Below the pieces are notes generated by a model that was not told where the DNA came from, did not search any database, and saw only the letters and a program-made list of their open reading frames with translations. The position numbers and the translations under genes were made by a program. Positions 1-11,335 of a stretch of 64,000 nucleotides of DNA are shown piece after piece. Source of the stretch: Mucor racemosus (lineage: Eukaryota; Mucoromycota; Mucoromycetes; Mucorales; Mucoraceae); contig JAPEHQ010000001.1 in the NCBI GenBank assembly GCA_027405735.1, forward strand, positions 1,612,001 to 1,676,000. The letters are read 5' to 3'. Numbering within the stretch: the first letter of the stretch is position 1; each line of letters opens with the position of its first letter.

Positions 1-2406
1 CGATGCCCAAATGGTTCTGGTAGTACATTGACAGATTTCTGCAGAATTTTCTTCGACCTGAAATTTCCAAAGGAGCCTACACTCGTTGAATCTGGAAGGT
101 GGGAAGCCGAATTTCTTGATGATGCCCAAGTGCAAAGATTGACTCTGGAAACTTATTTTATGCTTCGCGTATATTGCAAGGCAAAATCTGTTGAAACCCT
201 TTATACATCATTTTTGGACATTCCTCCCGTTGACACATATGTCGCTCTTTTCCCAAGAAACTCTCTGTCTATGACTCCTTCGGCATTTGGCTACATAAGA
301 GAGAAATCTTCTCAAGCTTTTGGTGTCCCTATGAGAAGAAACTTGAAGAGCAACAAATCTGTGCTTGTTGAAATCACAGAAGTATTAAAACCAAACATGC
401 GTCTTCCAGAGCATGGCCCTAAAAAGACATTGGATAATACTGGCTGTTCGCATTCTTTTGTTGTTGTCAACAAGGTTATGCTTCGACAATGTCCTCTGAA
501 TAGCGGTAATGGTGGTAACATGAGGAATTCAGTTGCTCAAGCTATTAACAACAACCAAGCTAATGAATTACAAAGATATTCTGAGCTACTAAATGAAGAT
601 GGGCCTAACACTGTTGTAGGAAATGCTGCTACCAATAATGATACGACTTCTACACATACTAGTAGGGTATTGAAAGATGTCTTTCATTTAATTGACATGA
701 TCAAGGTGCCAATTAAGCATACTTTGTGCTCTGAGTTCAAGGCCAAGTTCCGAGACATTCTCCTAGTTCCTGATCCAGCTGACAAAGCCAATGTTTCTCG
801 AGTTCTAGAATCAATGAACACTACCTGGGATTACAAAGTTGTGACCAATTCTGCTTGGGTTTGGAGCCGTGTCAAGCGTCGAATTCCTCCCGCTAATCAG
901 TTGCTTCCTTTACTCAAGAAGCTGTTTGATGAATATGGTCCTATAATTTGCACAGATATCAACCTTCCATTATTTGATAGAGATGCCAAGAAGACAGCAG
1001 ACAATGTGTTAGAAACAGTTTGTTTAGGCCATGTTTCGGATCCTGAAGGTATCCCTTTATACACTTTATATGGATATGATAGTAATGGTCTTGCAAAATA
1101 TCATTGTTGTCGTGGAACAAATAGTTTGGAAGGTAATAAACAATAACAATGTTCAATACGAAATAAATCTAACATTAATTATCTGGTGCTATAGGAGGTG
1201 TACATTCCAATATTGTAAGAAAATTTTCGAGCATTAATGGTAGTATTCGACTTGCTGATGCTGCTCTTGCTGATTACCGTTTAAGACATAATGCAAATGT
1301 AAGTTCTTTAATTTGTAGATTAGATACAGTTTTAACCAAATTTCTGCTATTAGGCTGGCTCTAAACATAGGTTGAACAAGAAATACGTTGGCCATTTCGA
1401 ACCTTGGTTGATTCATTCAATAAATGCGCTTCGTTACCATCTTCTTTTGCCCAAACAAGCTTCCTACTTTTGCATGAATAATCTCTCTCCCATTGATTTT
1501 GCTTCTTCAAAAGAGACGTTTGGTATCACACCCCTTCCTTCTCCTTTGGTAAACTTTTTCTCTATGAAATCCTACACTTCAAAACCTGATAATAGAGTTT
1601 CAAGTCGATCTAAAAACGTTCAAAGAAGATCCACCACGGCCACAACACCAGCATCAATCTCTCAAGCAACAAAATTGGATTCATTTTTGCAAGTATCAGC
1701 ATTGCCAATTGTCACATTTGCTTCTGAAGTAAACATCCTCTTCGACAGTTATGAATATCTGGCTCAATTACAAGGCACCAAGTTTGCCATTGTCCATGTA
1801 CATACTACAGAAGAGAGAAATAAATTCAAACACCTTATCTTTGATCAAGCAAACAACCAATTCAATGATTATGGTAAAAGAACTTCTCCCGATTTTTTGA
1901 AGCTTTGCAAACATTGGTGCTCTACTAGCGATGGCATCGCTATATTTTACAAGACACCAGAGCAATTAAAAGCATACTACAATAAAAAGCTCAAATCTCT
2001 GAAGATCGTCAATGCAAGAATAGACAACCGCCTTACTCTTCGAAAAATGAATGTCTTGGTCCAAAATCCAGAAAGAAGAGCACCAGTTGCATCAACATCA
2101 ACATTCCAGCAACTCCAAGATTTTCCTGCTACTCGTACCGTTCAGTCCATATTGGAGGAACCATCCGTTGCTTCAGCTAACCGCCAACAACGTGCATTGG
2201 TTCCTGCTCCAAACCGTTCTTCCTCCCTTCCCGTCGCTCATCCAGTTGTATTGGATTCTCAACCTATTCCAAGAATTTTAAGTATACAATCACAACCTGC
2301 TTTGGGTTCTGTAAGTATAAATCGTATAAAAAGACCACGGTTTTGTAAAACATGCAGTACTATGGGATGTCCTGGTGGACAACCTCGTGGTACCTGTCCT
2401 AATTAA
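1..2406 (+). CDS. Transposase-derived (KDZ-like) protein, 5' partial
   Basis: Open from base 1 in phase 0, so the 5' end lies outside the window. Exons 1-1132, 1195-1298 and 1354-2406 join in frame and give about 762 residues. Across the two junctions the protein reads RGTNSLEGGVHSNIVRKF, then LADAALADYRLRHNAN, then KKYVGHFEPWL. I associate this block (RGTNS-EGG-H, LAD-LADYRLRHN, GH-PW) with large transposase-like proteins common in Mucoromycota and basidiomycetes, possibly of the Kyakuja-Dileera-Zisupton type; that family label is from memory and uncertain. The last 22 residues hold a short cysteine cluster (CKTC, then MGCPGGQ and TCPN), perhaps a zinc knuckle. No internal stop or frameshift is seen, so it may be a recent transposon gene or a domesticated one. 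It sits next to a repeat block, which favours a mobile origin. Function in this fungus is unknown. Confidence 0.7.
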
Positions 2407-2854
2407 TTCGATTTTCTTCCACAAATAATAATTTTAAAGCAAAAAAAAAATAGATTAAAATGTATCATTATTTTGTAATTCAATAAAAAAAACTTAGTTT
2501 GTCCCAATAAAGTTTTATTGTCATAAAATAATCCTTTAAGTTAATATTGTTTTAATATTCTCTTAAAATTAATACTTTATGGTGGAATTTATTGTAAAAC
2601 ACAATTAATGTCGCCGCGTAAAAAGTAATTATTCGACGATCAAGTCTCAAAAAAACATGATTTTGAGCGATACACCCCTCGCTATTATGAATTAAGCTAT
2701 TCCTAGGCGTATACAGAGCGTCATACGTATTATACTTCGCCTAATACTATTTTTTTCTCTTTTTTCCCTATTTTTTCCCTATTTTTAATTAATTTTTGAA
2801 AAAATTAATTAAATGCCCTTAACCATAGATATGGCCACAAACTCCTTTATATAC
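2407..2854. other. AT-rich intergenic stretch with a hairpin
   Basis: No coding potential seen. Poly(A)-signal-like AATAAA occurs at about 2482-2487, downstream of the transposase-like gene. Around 2785-2813 a near-perfect inverted repeat of TTAATTAATTTTT and its complement could form a 13-bp stem. Confidence 0.5.
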
Positions 2855-4159
2855 CCTTATCCCAAATTCTGAATTTGAAAAAAAATTAACAAAAGTCTCG
2901 TTTTTTCTACGAAAAATGCAGCTAGAAGGTTCAGCAATAGCTTAATCGATAGATAATTTTTCTGCAAATCATTTCCGTTAAGTATAATTGAAATATACTT
3001 ATAAAAATTGATGTGTATCCTCAAAAAACCTCAAAACTTTCAATCGGATTTTACGCAAAATTTAATGTGAAATATTTTTTTTAGTTTTGTTTAGGTGGAT
3101 GCAGGATTTAAAACTGTACAAAAAACAGTTAATACGCTAGGCCAACTTACTTTGCAGTTCATGTGACATTAAGCAATTTTGTTTTTTTTTATCATTTTCT
3201 GGTCGATTTGTAAAATCGATTTTGGAACTCAGTTAGCATAGGGTCAAGCTGTAATATGAACTATTATTTTGATTATCTCGACGAAAAATCAATATTTTTT
3301 GCTGAAACAAAAAATTCAAAGTATCTCAAAATTGGATCTATCTTTTAAATATAAAAAATTAATACCTCAATTTAGGTAATCAATTTTTTATATTCAATTT
3401 TAGTTAAACCTTGGTCAATCCTGGTCAATTTTGGTCAATATTTGGCCAGTGCACTAATATTCTGATATTAGTATTTCTATTTTCCGAGAAATACCAATAA
3501 CGTATAGTGGAAGTACATCTTCTTTAAAGATTTTACGTGGTTCAACTCAATATTGTGCAAAAACATTTTAAAACATTTAAAAACTATCCGAAACCTACTC
3601 TTTACGGATTGAGTTATCAGAATATGCTTCTGTTAATAAATAAAACTAGAAATTTAACCAAGTAAAGAGATATCTTTTATTAAAAGGAAATAAAGAGGAT
3701 TTACAAATTAATTGAGTTGAGGGAAATGATGATGATGTGACAAGGATTAAAGGTGTTATTATCTATTATACTAATTGGACATGATGTTGGAACATCATGC
3801 TTTAAGGTCATGCTGTAATATCATGCTGGAACCGTGGTTCCGTTGATGTTTAATTGAATTGAATTGAATTTCGGTTCGTGAATTATTGTATTACTTTTGG
3901 ATTTGACATCCGGTTAAGAAGAAGAATACATCACGGATAACCATAAAAAATCTACAACAGAAACCCTATTTTCGCGAATTTCGACCCTAATGACTTCCAA
4001 CTTTACATGATAGTAGGTAGACGTCTTTGACACGCTGATTTCAACGGCAAACAGCCACAAATTGTGCTGTGTATTGAGGAAATTATTGCCAAAGTATATC
4101 TATAGTTTACTGCGCATTTTTATTAAAAATAAGTTAAATATGACGATCTCTATGAATAT
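2855..4159 (+). repeat. Dispersed repeat R1, copy 1
   Basis: Clearly similar, with many point differences and small indels, to 32440-32790 plus 38433-39387 (the same repeat split by a LINE). About 650 bp of it also resembles the reverse complement of 45930-46580. Landmarks are a segment reading AAATGCAGCTAGAAGGTTCA near 2924 and one reading GTCAAGCTGTAATATGAACT near 3243. It is non-coding. Within it, 3612-3942 is bounded by an inverted GTTATCAG / GATAAC pair. The repeat runs directly into CACTA-like element A, as it does into element D in copy 2, so R1 plus element was probably duplicated as one piece. Confidence 0.75.
3612..3942. repeat. Small inverted-repeat-bounded segment in R1
   Basis: The left end reads GTTATCAG and the right end reads CGGATAACC. 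In the second copy (38850-39170) the ends are a perfect 9-bp pair, GGTTATCAG and CTGATAACC. About 320-330 bp, non-coding. It could be a MITE or a chance pairing; no target duplication is visible. Confidence 0.3.
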
Positions 4160-4825
4160 TACTACGGCCAACCTGTGCTGCACAAAATGATTTCGTTGTG
4201 CCCAAGTGGGCTGCACATTATAGTCTGAGCTGTTGTGACCACTGAATATGGCTAAAAAGATAACAATATGCACATGGGCACGACAAAACAAAAACTGCAC
4301 AAAAGCACAACCAAAAGCCTGTATGTGCAGGGTTATAGATTCTGTCCGTGTGCATGACATTAATCCCAAGTGTGCAGCATAATAGTAGAATTGCCCATAA
4401 TCATATCATTATGCCTATTTGTACATAATAATAATAAAATCTGATCATAAGCATAATGAGCTGGTCGTATGGGAACAAATTGGTTTGTACATGCGCATCA
4501 TCGTGCCGTTCTCAAAATTCCATTGCATTTTTTACTGGGATGGGGTTTTAAATTACATTTGCTTTTATTAATATAGATCATAAACAATACGATTTAATAC
4601 ATTGTTGATGTAGACCAATACATGCAAGAGCCTATATATTTACGATTATCATCATCGTTTGTAAATACGTTTATAGCTATAGTGTTTACAGCAACAACGG
4701 TTTTTGCTCGAGCATAAACTTAAATAAAACTTACTGCTTAAATTTATATGCAAGCCAAATCTAAGATTATATATATTACTTTATCACACATAAAATTTAA
4801 ACAAATTAATTTTCTCTAAACTTAC

Positions 4826-5150
4826 TGCAGTGGAATTACATACTAAAAACGCTTGATAAAAATAAAACAACCTAAATTCCAAGTGTCGTTCATAAGATAT
4901 GATGCCACTTGAAATGTGAACAGCAATAATAAACAAACGCTTCAATTGAACACAATAACAATGTACTCAAACCTGGAAGATTACTAAATATACATCCATT
5001 CAAGTCTGATAGTATCGAAGTTCTCCAAATCACTATAAATACCCTCATACTTTTCAATTATTTTAACTCTTCAGAAATCTTTTGTGATAAAAACTTTAGT
5101 TGATTATAATTGTATTTCTACTGCTTTTATTTTTATATTTTTTTTTATTT
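4826..5150 (-). mobile_element. Partial copy of small TIR element
   Basis: Starts TGCAGTGGAATTAC and corresponds to the reverse complement of the two ends of the 734-bp element at 42058-42791. Relative to that copy it lacks about 360 bp of the middle and the last roughly 25 bp. Copies C and D of the host element lack this insert at the same place (11920 and 40060), which shows it is an insertion. Confidence 0.6.
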
Positions 5151-6606
5151 TAGTTTACGATTGTCAACGGTAAAAAGATTTGTTTTCAAGTATACATTAA
5201 TTACGATCAAAACTATGGTAATTAGACAAAACATTAGATTATTCTTTTTTTTTATTTCTATATCATTTGAAATTTTAGCACTTTCCTGGAACATTTCGTG
5301 GGTTTGTAGCCAGTTCTAGCTTTTTATTGAGTAGATATAAATATCATTGCCTTTGATTTGATCTGGTAATCAAGAAATACGACCAAAAATACAGTAGTAA
5401 ATAATGCTATTTGATCTTAGAATGCAGTGAAATAAAAATATCAGTCTCTAATATAACGACTACTACCTATATTAAAAACATTAGTCTCTTATATGAACAT
5501 GCGTATTCGAATAAAAGAAAAGAATACCAGCTTGATAATAGCCTAATCTGCCTTATTATCAAACGGTGAATATCCTTGAAGTATTAAAACAAAAAGAGAG
5601 AAACAACACACGTAGAAAAGTATTTTCAAGGCTTTACATTATTCAGCGCAATTAAAACAGCCCTGCTAAATTGCACATTTCAGCCAATGTAAAAGCAGTA
5701 TTACAGCGTATTAACCCATAAACTATACAAAATCGGCAATATCTGCTATCATAGAAACATACATTTTTCTACTAGAAAAACTGTCCGTCATATCATACAT
5801 ACTACATTAAAAAATTGCAAAAGCGAGCCAGTAGAGTGACGCAATAATCGAGCATAACACGATCGAACGGCTAAGTCTCTTATGCTATGGTATATATCTA
5901 AGCTTTAAATGGAAATGCGGTTTTTTTTTACTTTTCTTATATTTAACCACGTACAGTCTGAAAATTCAGACTTTGAAGCGGACATTTTTGCAGACTCATT
6001 TTATCCTTACCAACACTCATGATTTTTAGCAAAAAACAGAAAAATCAAATTTTGATACCAAAATCAACGTTTAAATATACTACATTGTGAGAAGAAATTG
6101 TAGCTATAACTAATACGCATTTTATAAAAGCTTAAAATCAAAAGTTAAGTAATGAAATTTTGTACTTTTGGCCTAAAAATGGTTTTTTGATTAAAGGATT
6201 TTCATGTTATATTTTGTAATAAAAATGTTTGTTATTATTTATGGAGCAAATAAAGCGTTAAATTCTGCATATGTGTATATTTTTTATTTTATAATTGGTA
6301 GTATAATTAACTCTAAATTTGCAAAACCAAAAAAAAAAATTAAAAAATGTCAAAATTGATGATCTGGACAAAAATAATTTTCTAAATTAATATTCCGCTT
6401 ATAAGCCTTGTAAGTCTTAAAAATAAGTGATTTTATAATACTTGAGAACTTTTTTAAGAATTTACGATGATGTACCCACTTGATTCAAGCTTATTACTGT
6501 AAATCTTTATACATGTTAATACTGTGTGGTAGTTTATTTTATGATAATATAGTCTTAATTGATAATTAACGCGCCAGAGGTGATTTACATTGAGTTTTAT
6601 TCTTAC

Positions 6607-6840
6607 CTCCTCTCCAGCATTATAAACATAAACATGGCCAGCACTGGAACCTATTGTCGCCTTTTTACTCTCTTTGTCCCAAGCCAATTTATTCAATGCT
6701 TCACCAGATCCAACTTAAATACATGCAAATGGTTCCTCAAGATTTGCATTTAAATTCCATAAATTAGATTTACTGGTTCCATCTATAGTAGTATCAAATG
6801 TATCATCAGCCCGCCTTATTATGATAGATGTCGTCAATCT
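6607..6840 (-). pseudogene. Captured dynein intermediate chain fragment (copy A)
   Basis: Reading the minus strand gives FDTTIDGTS, then LWNLNANLEEPF, an in-frame stop TAA, then GEALNKLAWDKESKKATIGSS and GHVYVYNAGEE, followed by GTAAGA like a splice donor. This resembles the C-terminal WD40 region of cytoplasmic dynein intermediate chain (DG-G-LDLWNLN--TEVP, then ALN-W, then VYVYD-GE). The fragment covers only about 75 residues of a protein normally over 500 long, is broken by the stop, and is repeated in the other element copies, so it is a non-functional captured piece. The assignment rests on recalled family motifs. Confidence 0.7.
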
Positions 6841-7549
6841 AAAATCAGAAACATCACGTTATTGTCATTGTTATAAGCTATGAAAAGCTTGATTTTTAAT
6901 AATACAGCAATTAAATAAAAATCAAGATTATACTAATAATAGCATATGTTGAGTATTTAGTATCTAAGTAAGTTTGATGAAGTATGCTTTTAAATCCTTT
7001 TAAAATCCTGAGGAAAACAGAACATTTTGGTCCTGTAATATCTATCCATCAAAATGTTGCAATTTTTACTACGCAATGAATGCACCTTTTATTAATTTTG
7101 ACCTCGACGTACATTGTGTATCAGTTTTTTACCAGTTGTATTGTCTCTGATTCATGAATCTTCAGTCATATTGAACGATGATTTGTAGCATTGCCAAAAA
7201 AAAAAGAATAAACGCTTCAAGTTTTCTGCATATCAAATTATGCAATTTAGTAGCAAGGATTGCACTTAACTATGCTTTTTAAACCTATCGATGCTAATCA
7301 GAATAATTAGTATTACTTTCATTCAAAAGTAAGCTTTGCTTTATACATTTACGTTCACCCATTCAATAAATGATATTGTACTTATTATTCGTTATATCAA
7401 TCAACCAACTTCATCTTGATTTGATACGTTTTACCATTAAATGCTTAAATTACACTTGAGCACTTGAGCCACCAGGTATTGCCACAAAACAAATATCGCA
7501 CAGGTCGACGAAGCATCACAATTTGGATCATTTTTTTTTGTGTTCATAA

Positions 7550-7726
7550 ATCTGAGCTCTCTTACACATTCATAGATAACTGCATAGAGCATATCTCTAT
7601 CTATTCAATTTAACTGAAATACATTGAACGTCAACATCGTACTCGATAAAACGCTTTACTTTATTGCGTGTCAACACAACTAATTTGATGCTAGTTTAGC
7701 ATCAGCAGCTGAATCAGGTAAATTTG
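7550..7726 (+). repeat. Linker between elements A and B
   Basis: About 125 bp (7550-7675), including CATATCTCTATCTATTCAAT, is also present inverted at 61932-62065, where it again lies between two copies of the same element. Non-coding. Confidence 0.55.
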
Positions 7727-7846
7727 CACTATGCCGACCTGTGCTGCACAAGATAATTTTGTTGTGCCCAGGTGGTCTGCACACTATAGCCTGAGCTGTT
7801 GTATCCACTGAATATGATGGATAAAAAGATAACAAGATGCACATGG

Positions 7847-8122
7847 TGTAGTGATCTGTAATTTTGGACTAACAGCAAAGGTGGATAATATGCTTATAGA
7901 TATTATTCTTGTTATTATAAATTGGTGATCACTGGGTTGATGAATTTTGGTGTTCTTATTTGTAAATTAGATATTTATTAGTGAATAAATAAAAGTAAAG
8001 GGAGTATAACAAGAAAGATATATTCACAAGGGAACATGTAACGATTTCCTTGTAGTATTTACATATATAAGGAATGAGGCAAAGTTTTGCATGAATGAAA
8101 CTGAAACGTTTGACTCATTACA
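7847..8122. mobile_element. Possible solo LTR
   Basis: A 276-bp segment absent from the other element copies. It starts TGTAGTGATCTG and ends CTCATTACA, matching the TG...CA rule of LTRs, and contains a TATATAAGG box near 8065. No target-site duplication is visible because the flanks (ACATGG and CGTAC) belong to different parts of the host element. It could mark a recombination event; the call is tentative. Confidence 0.3.
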
Positions 8123-9239
8123 CGTACTCAGACAAAAGAAAAGAATACCAGCTTGATAGTCTGACATCCCTCATCAAACGGTGAATTTATCCTTTTTGGA
8201 ATATGAAACAACAAAAAGAAACAACACACGTAGAAAAGGGTTTTCAAGGCTTTACATTATTTAGCGCAATTAAAACCCTACTAAATTGCTCATTTCAACC
8301 ACCAATGTAAAAGCAGCATTACAGCGCATCAACAACCATAAACTAAATAAAATAGGCAATATATGTTATTATAGAAACATACATTTTTCTACCAGAAAAA
8401 CAACCGTCGTCTATCATATCATACAATCATTAAAAAGTTGTAAAAGCGAACCCGTAGAGCGACGCCATGATTGAGCATAGCAAGATTGAATGGTTAAGTC
8501 TCTTATACTATGGTATATACAGCAGTATATCTAAATTTAAATAAAAAAGCGCTTTCTTTATAACTTTTTTTATATTTAAGCACATACGGTCTGAAAATTC
8601 AGTTTTTGTAGCGGACATTTTTGGGGACTCATTTTATCCTTACCAACACTCATGATTTTTAGCAAAAAACAGAAAAATCAAATTTTGATACCAAAATCAA
8701 CGTTTAAATATACTACATTGTAAGAGAAAATTGTAGCCATGACTAATACACATTTTATAAAAGCTTAATATTAAATGTCAAGTAATGAAACTTAGCATTT
8801 TTGGCCCAAAAACGGTTTTTTGATTAAAGGATTTTCATGTAATATTTTGTAATAAAAATGTTTGTTATTATTTATGGAGCAAATAAAGCGTTAAATTCTG
8901 CATATGTGTATATTTTTTATTTTATAATTGGTAGTATAATTAACTCTAAATTTGCAAAACCAAAAAAAAAAATTAAAAAATGTCAAAATTGATGATCTGG
9001 ACAAAAATAATTTTCTAAATTAATATTCCGCTTATAAGCCTTGTAAGTCTTAAAAATAAGTGATTTTATAAGACTTGAGAACTTTTTTAAGAATTTACAA
9101 TGATGTACCCACTTGATTCAAGCTTATTACTGTAAATCTTTATACATGTTAATACTGTGTGGTAGTTTATTTTATGATAATATAGTCTTAATTGATAATT
9201 AACGCGCCAGAGGTGATTTACATTGAGTTTTATTCTTAC

Positions 9240-9470
9240 CTCCTCTCCAGCATTATAAACATAAACATGGCCATCACTGGGATCTATTGTTGCCTTTTTG
9301 CCGTCGTCTGTGTCCCAAGCCAATTTATGCAATGCTTTACTAGAACCAACTTAAGTATTTACAAAGGGTTCCTTGGTATTTTGATTCAAATTCCATAGAT
9401 CAAATTGACTGGTTCTATCTACAGTAGTATCAAACGTATCATCAGCCCGCCTTATGATAAATGTTAATCT
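9240..9470 (-). pseudogene. Captured dynein intermediate chain fragment (copy B)
   Basis: Same fragment as at 6607-6840. The minus strand reads KALHKLAWDTDDGKKATIDPS and GHVYVYNAGEE. The TAA stop just before this block is at the same place as in copy A, so that lesion predates the spread of the element. Confidence 0.7.
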
Positions 9471-11335
9471 AAAATCAGAAACATCCTGATTTATCAGAAT
9501 TAGGAATTACCGAATTACCAATTTCGAACATCTGTCAAATCATGATGTTCAACATGAGAATCAAGCAAGATTACATTTCATGACTCCAAAATTACCACCG
9601 AAACATAACATGTTATATCCTTACACATTAATAATAATTTCTATTGTCACATTTAATGGACAGGGGTCCATTAGATTTTATCACACAATCCCAATAACTA
9701 TATAAACCCATATTTAGTTCATTCTAATGAACGGTACTTTTTACGTTGATTTTAATTTACATAGTCTCAATAAATCACATCCCATCGTCTTTTTGTTATG
9801 AGCTATGAAAGCTTGATTTTTACTAATACAGCAATTAAATAAAAAAACAAGATGATACTAATAGTATATGGTGAGTATTTAAGGTCTAAGTAAGTTTGAT
9901 AAATTATGGCTTTTAAACCCTTTTAAAAATCCTGAGGCAAACACAACATCTTGGTTCTTCTGTAGTTTTTATCCATCAAAATGTTGCAATTTTTACTACA
10001 CAATGAATACACCTTTTATCAATCTTGACCTCGACGATGTACATTGGGTATCAGTTTTTTACCAGTTGTATTTTCTCTAATTCATAAATATCTAGTCATA
10101 TTGAATAATGATTTGTCGTATTGCCAAAAATAAAAGAACAAATGCGTTAAGAGTTTTCTCCATATCAAACTATGCAATTTAAACCTATTGATGTTAATCA
10201 GGATAATTAATACTTCCATTCAAAAGTAAGCTTTGCTTTCTACATTTACATTTGCCCATTCCATAAATGGCATTGCATTTATTATCAGTTATATCAATCA
10301 ATCAACTTCATCTTGATTTGGATACATTTGACAATTAAATGCCTAAATTACACTTGAGCCATCAGGTATCATCTCCAGAAACAAATCTCGTACAGGTTGA
10401 CGAAGCTTCTCAATTTGGATAATTTTTTTTGTGTTCATCCTCATTCATTCATTTATTTATTTAAATCAAGTCAATGCTATACATACTTTTATAATTACCA
10501 ATTTTTCTGCAGGTAGATATCAATTTTAGACCAAAAAAGCATTGATTATAACGTAGATGATGGAACAAAATGACTAAGCCTTGGATGCTTTTTTTGTTCG
10601 AAAAAATAATATTATAACGCGCCCTTAACATTAACAGTTAATAATTTATTTCCAAATAAATAATAGGAAAAACATGTAATTATACCTGCTGCTTGATTTC
10701 CGGGTATAAAAGATATTGGTCTTTTTGTTGTAGTTTTAAACATAAAGAAAAGAGCTGAGGAAAGTGGGAAAAAAAAAGGAAAAATAATCTTAAATCAGTC
10801 GGTTTTGTGTGTTACAAACAGAAATCTATAAAGGCATGAATACTCTTAGTATTGGTAAACAGGTTGGTGTCGTTGTTTCCATTTGGTCCCCGAAAGAAGA
10901 ACTTGGGCAGAACTCTTTCAAACTCCAAATTTCAAATTGATATATCTCGTCAATAAGGCAATTCTGTTGAATCAGAGTAACTCACATCTACTTTAAACCG
11001 TTCAAATTATCTTCGTTATTAATTATATCAAGATTGATATACTTTGGTAAATTGATTAAAAAACTTTGATCACATTGCTCTGCTCATCTGGGTTGCCTAA
11101 TCTGCATAAAAGTTTTTACTCTGCCTATCTGTGTAGATCGTTATGCCCATAAGAAGTATAGTTTGACTGTAGTGTCTAGTTATTCATTTTGTATATTAAA
11201 TATGGTTAATCTTTATTAAATATAACAACGAGATGGGAAAACCAAATGAAGGGTGAATGTCTATTGTTATTTATGTTTTATTAAAGGATTGCTTACGCAC
11301 CTGTCTAGAACTGTGTTCTCTTACTAAATTTTAGT

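Larger units (their letters stand above)
4160..7549 (+). mobile_element. CACTA-like non-autonomous element, copy A
   Basis: Starts with ACTACGGCCAACCTGTGCTG (first base of CACTA mutated to T). This aligns with the starts of copies B (7727), C (11336), D (39388) and the inverted copy ending at 61931. The first 250 bp are dense in short subterminal motifs such as TTGTGCCCA, CTGCAC and TGTGCAG in both orientations, as is typical of CACTA elements. No ORF encodes a transposase, so it is non-autonomous. It carries a dynein-like gene fragment on the opposite strand. A small DNA element is inserted at about 4826-5150. The 3' portion seen at the ends of B and D is missing: after about 7549 it passes into a 177-bp linker and then element B. 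Superfamily is inferred from the termini; no target-site duplication could be matched. Confidence 0.6.
7727..11174 (+). mobile_element. CACTA-like non-autonomous element, copy B
   Basis: Begins CACTATGCCGACCTGTGCTG and ends in GACTGTAGTG. The end is the reverse complement of a CACTA-type start and pairs imperfectly with the beginning. Both termini are therefore present. Most of the first 1.3 kb found in A, C and D is deleted and a 276-bp LTR-like piece (7847-8122) sits at the deletion point. The last 0.75 kb (10440-11174) matches the 3' part of element D. It carries a dynein fragment on the minus strand. No transposase ORF. Confidence 0.6.

Noticed and set aside
4100..4369. Cysteine/histidine-rich ORF also seen at 39223-39537 and 61785-62009
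   Set aside because: Translation of the subterminal repeats of the CACTA-like element; frames differ between copies.
8286..8474. Small ORF in element B resembling one at 60803-60985 (VKAALQRIN, NKIGNICYYRN)
   Set aside because: The corresponding sequence in copies A, C and D is frameshifted or stopped, so the similarity reflects DNA repeat identity, not a kept protein.
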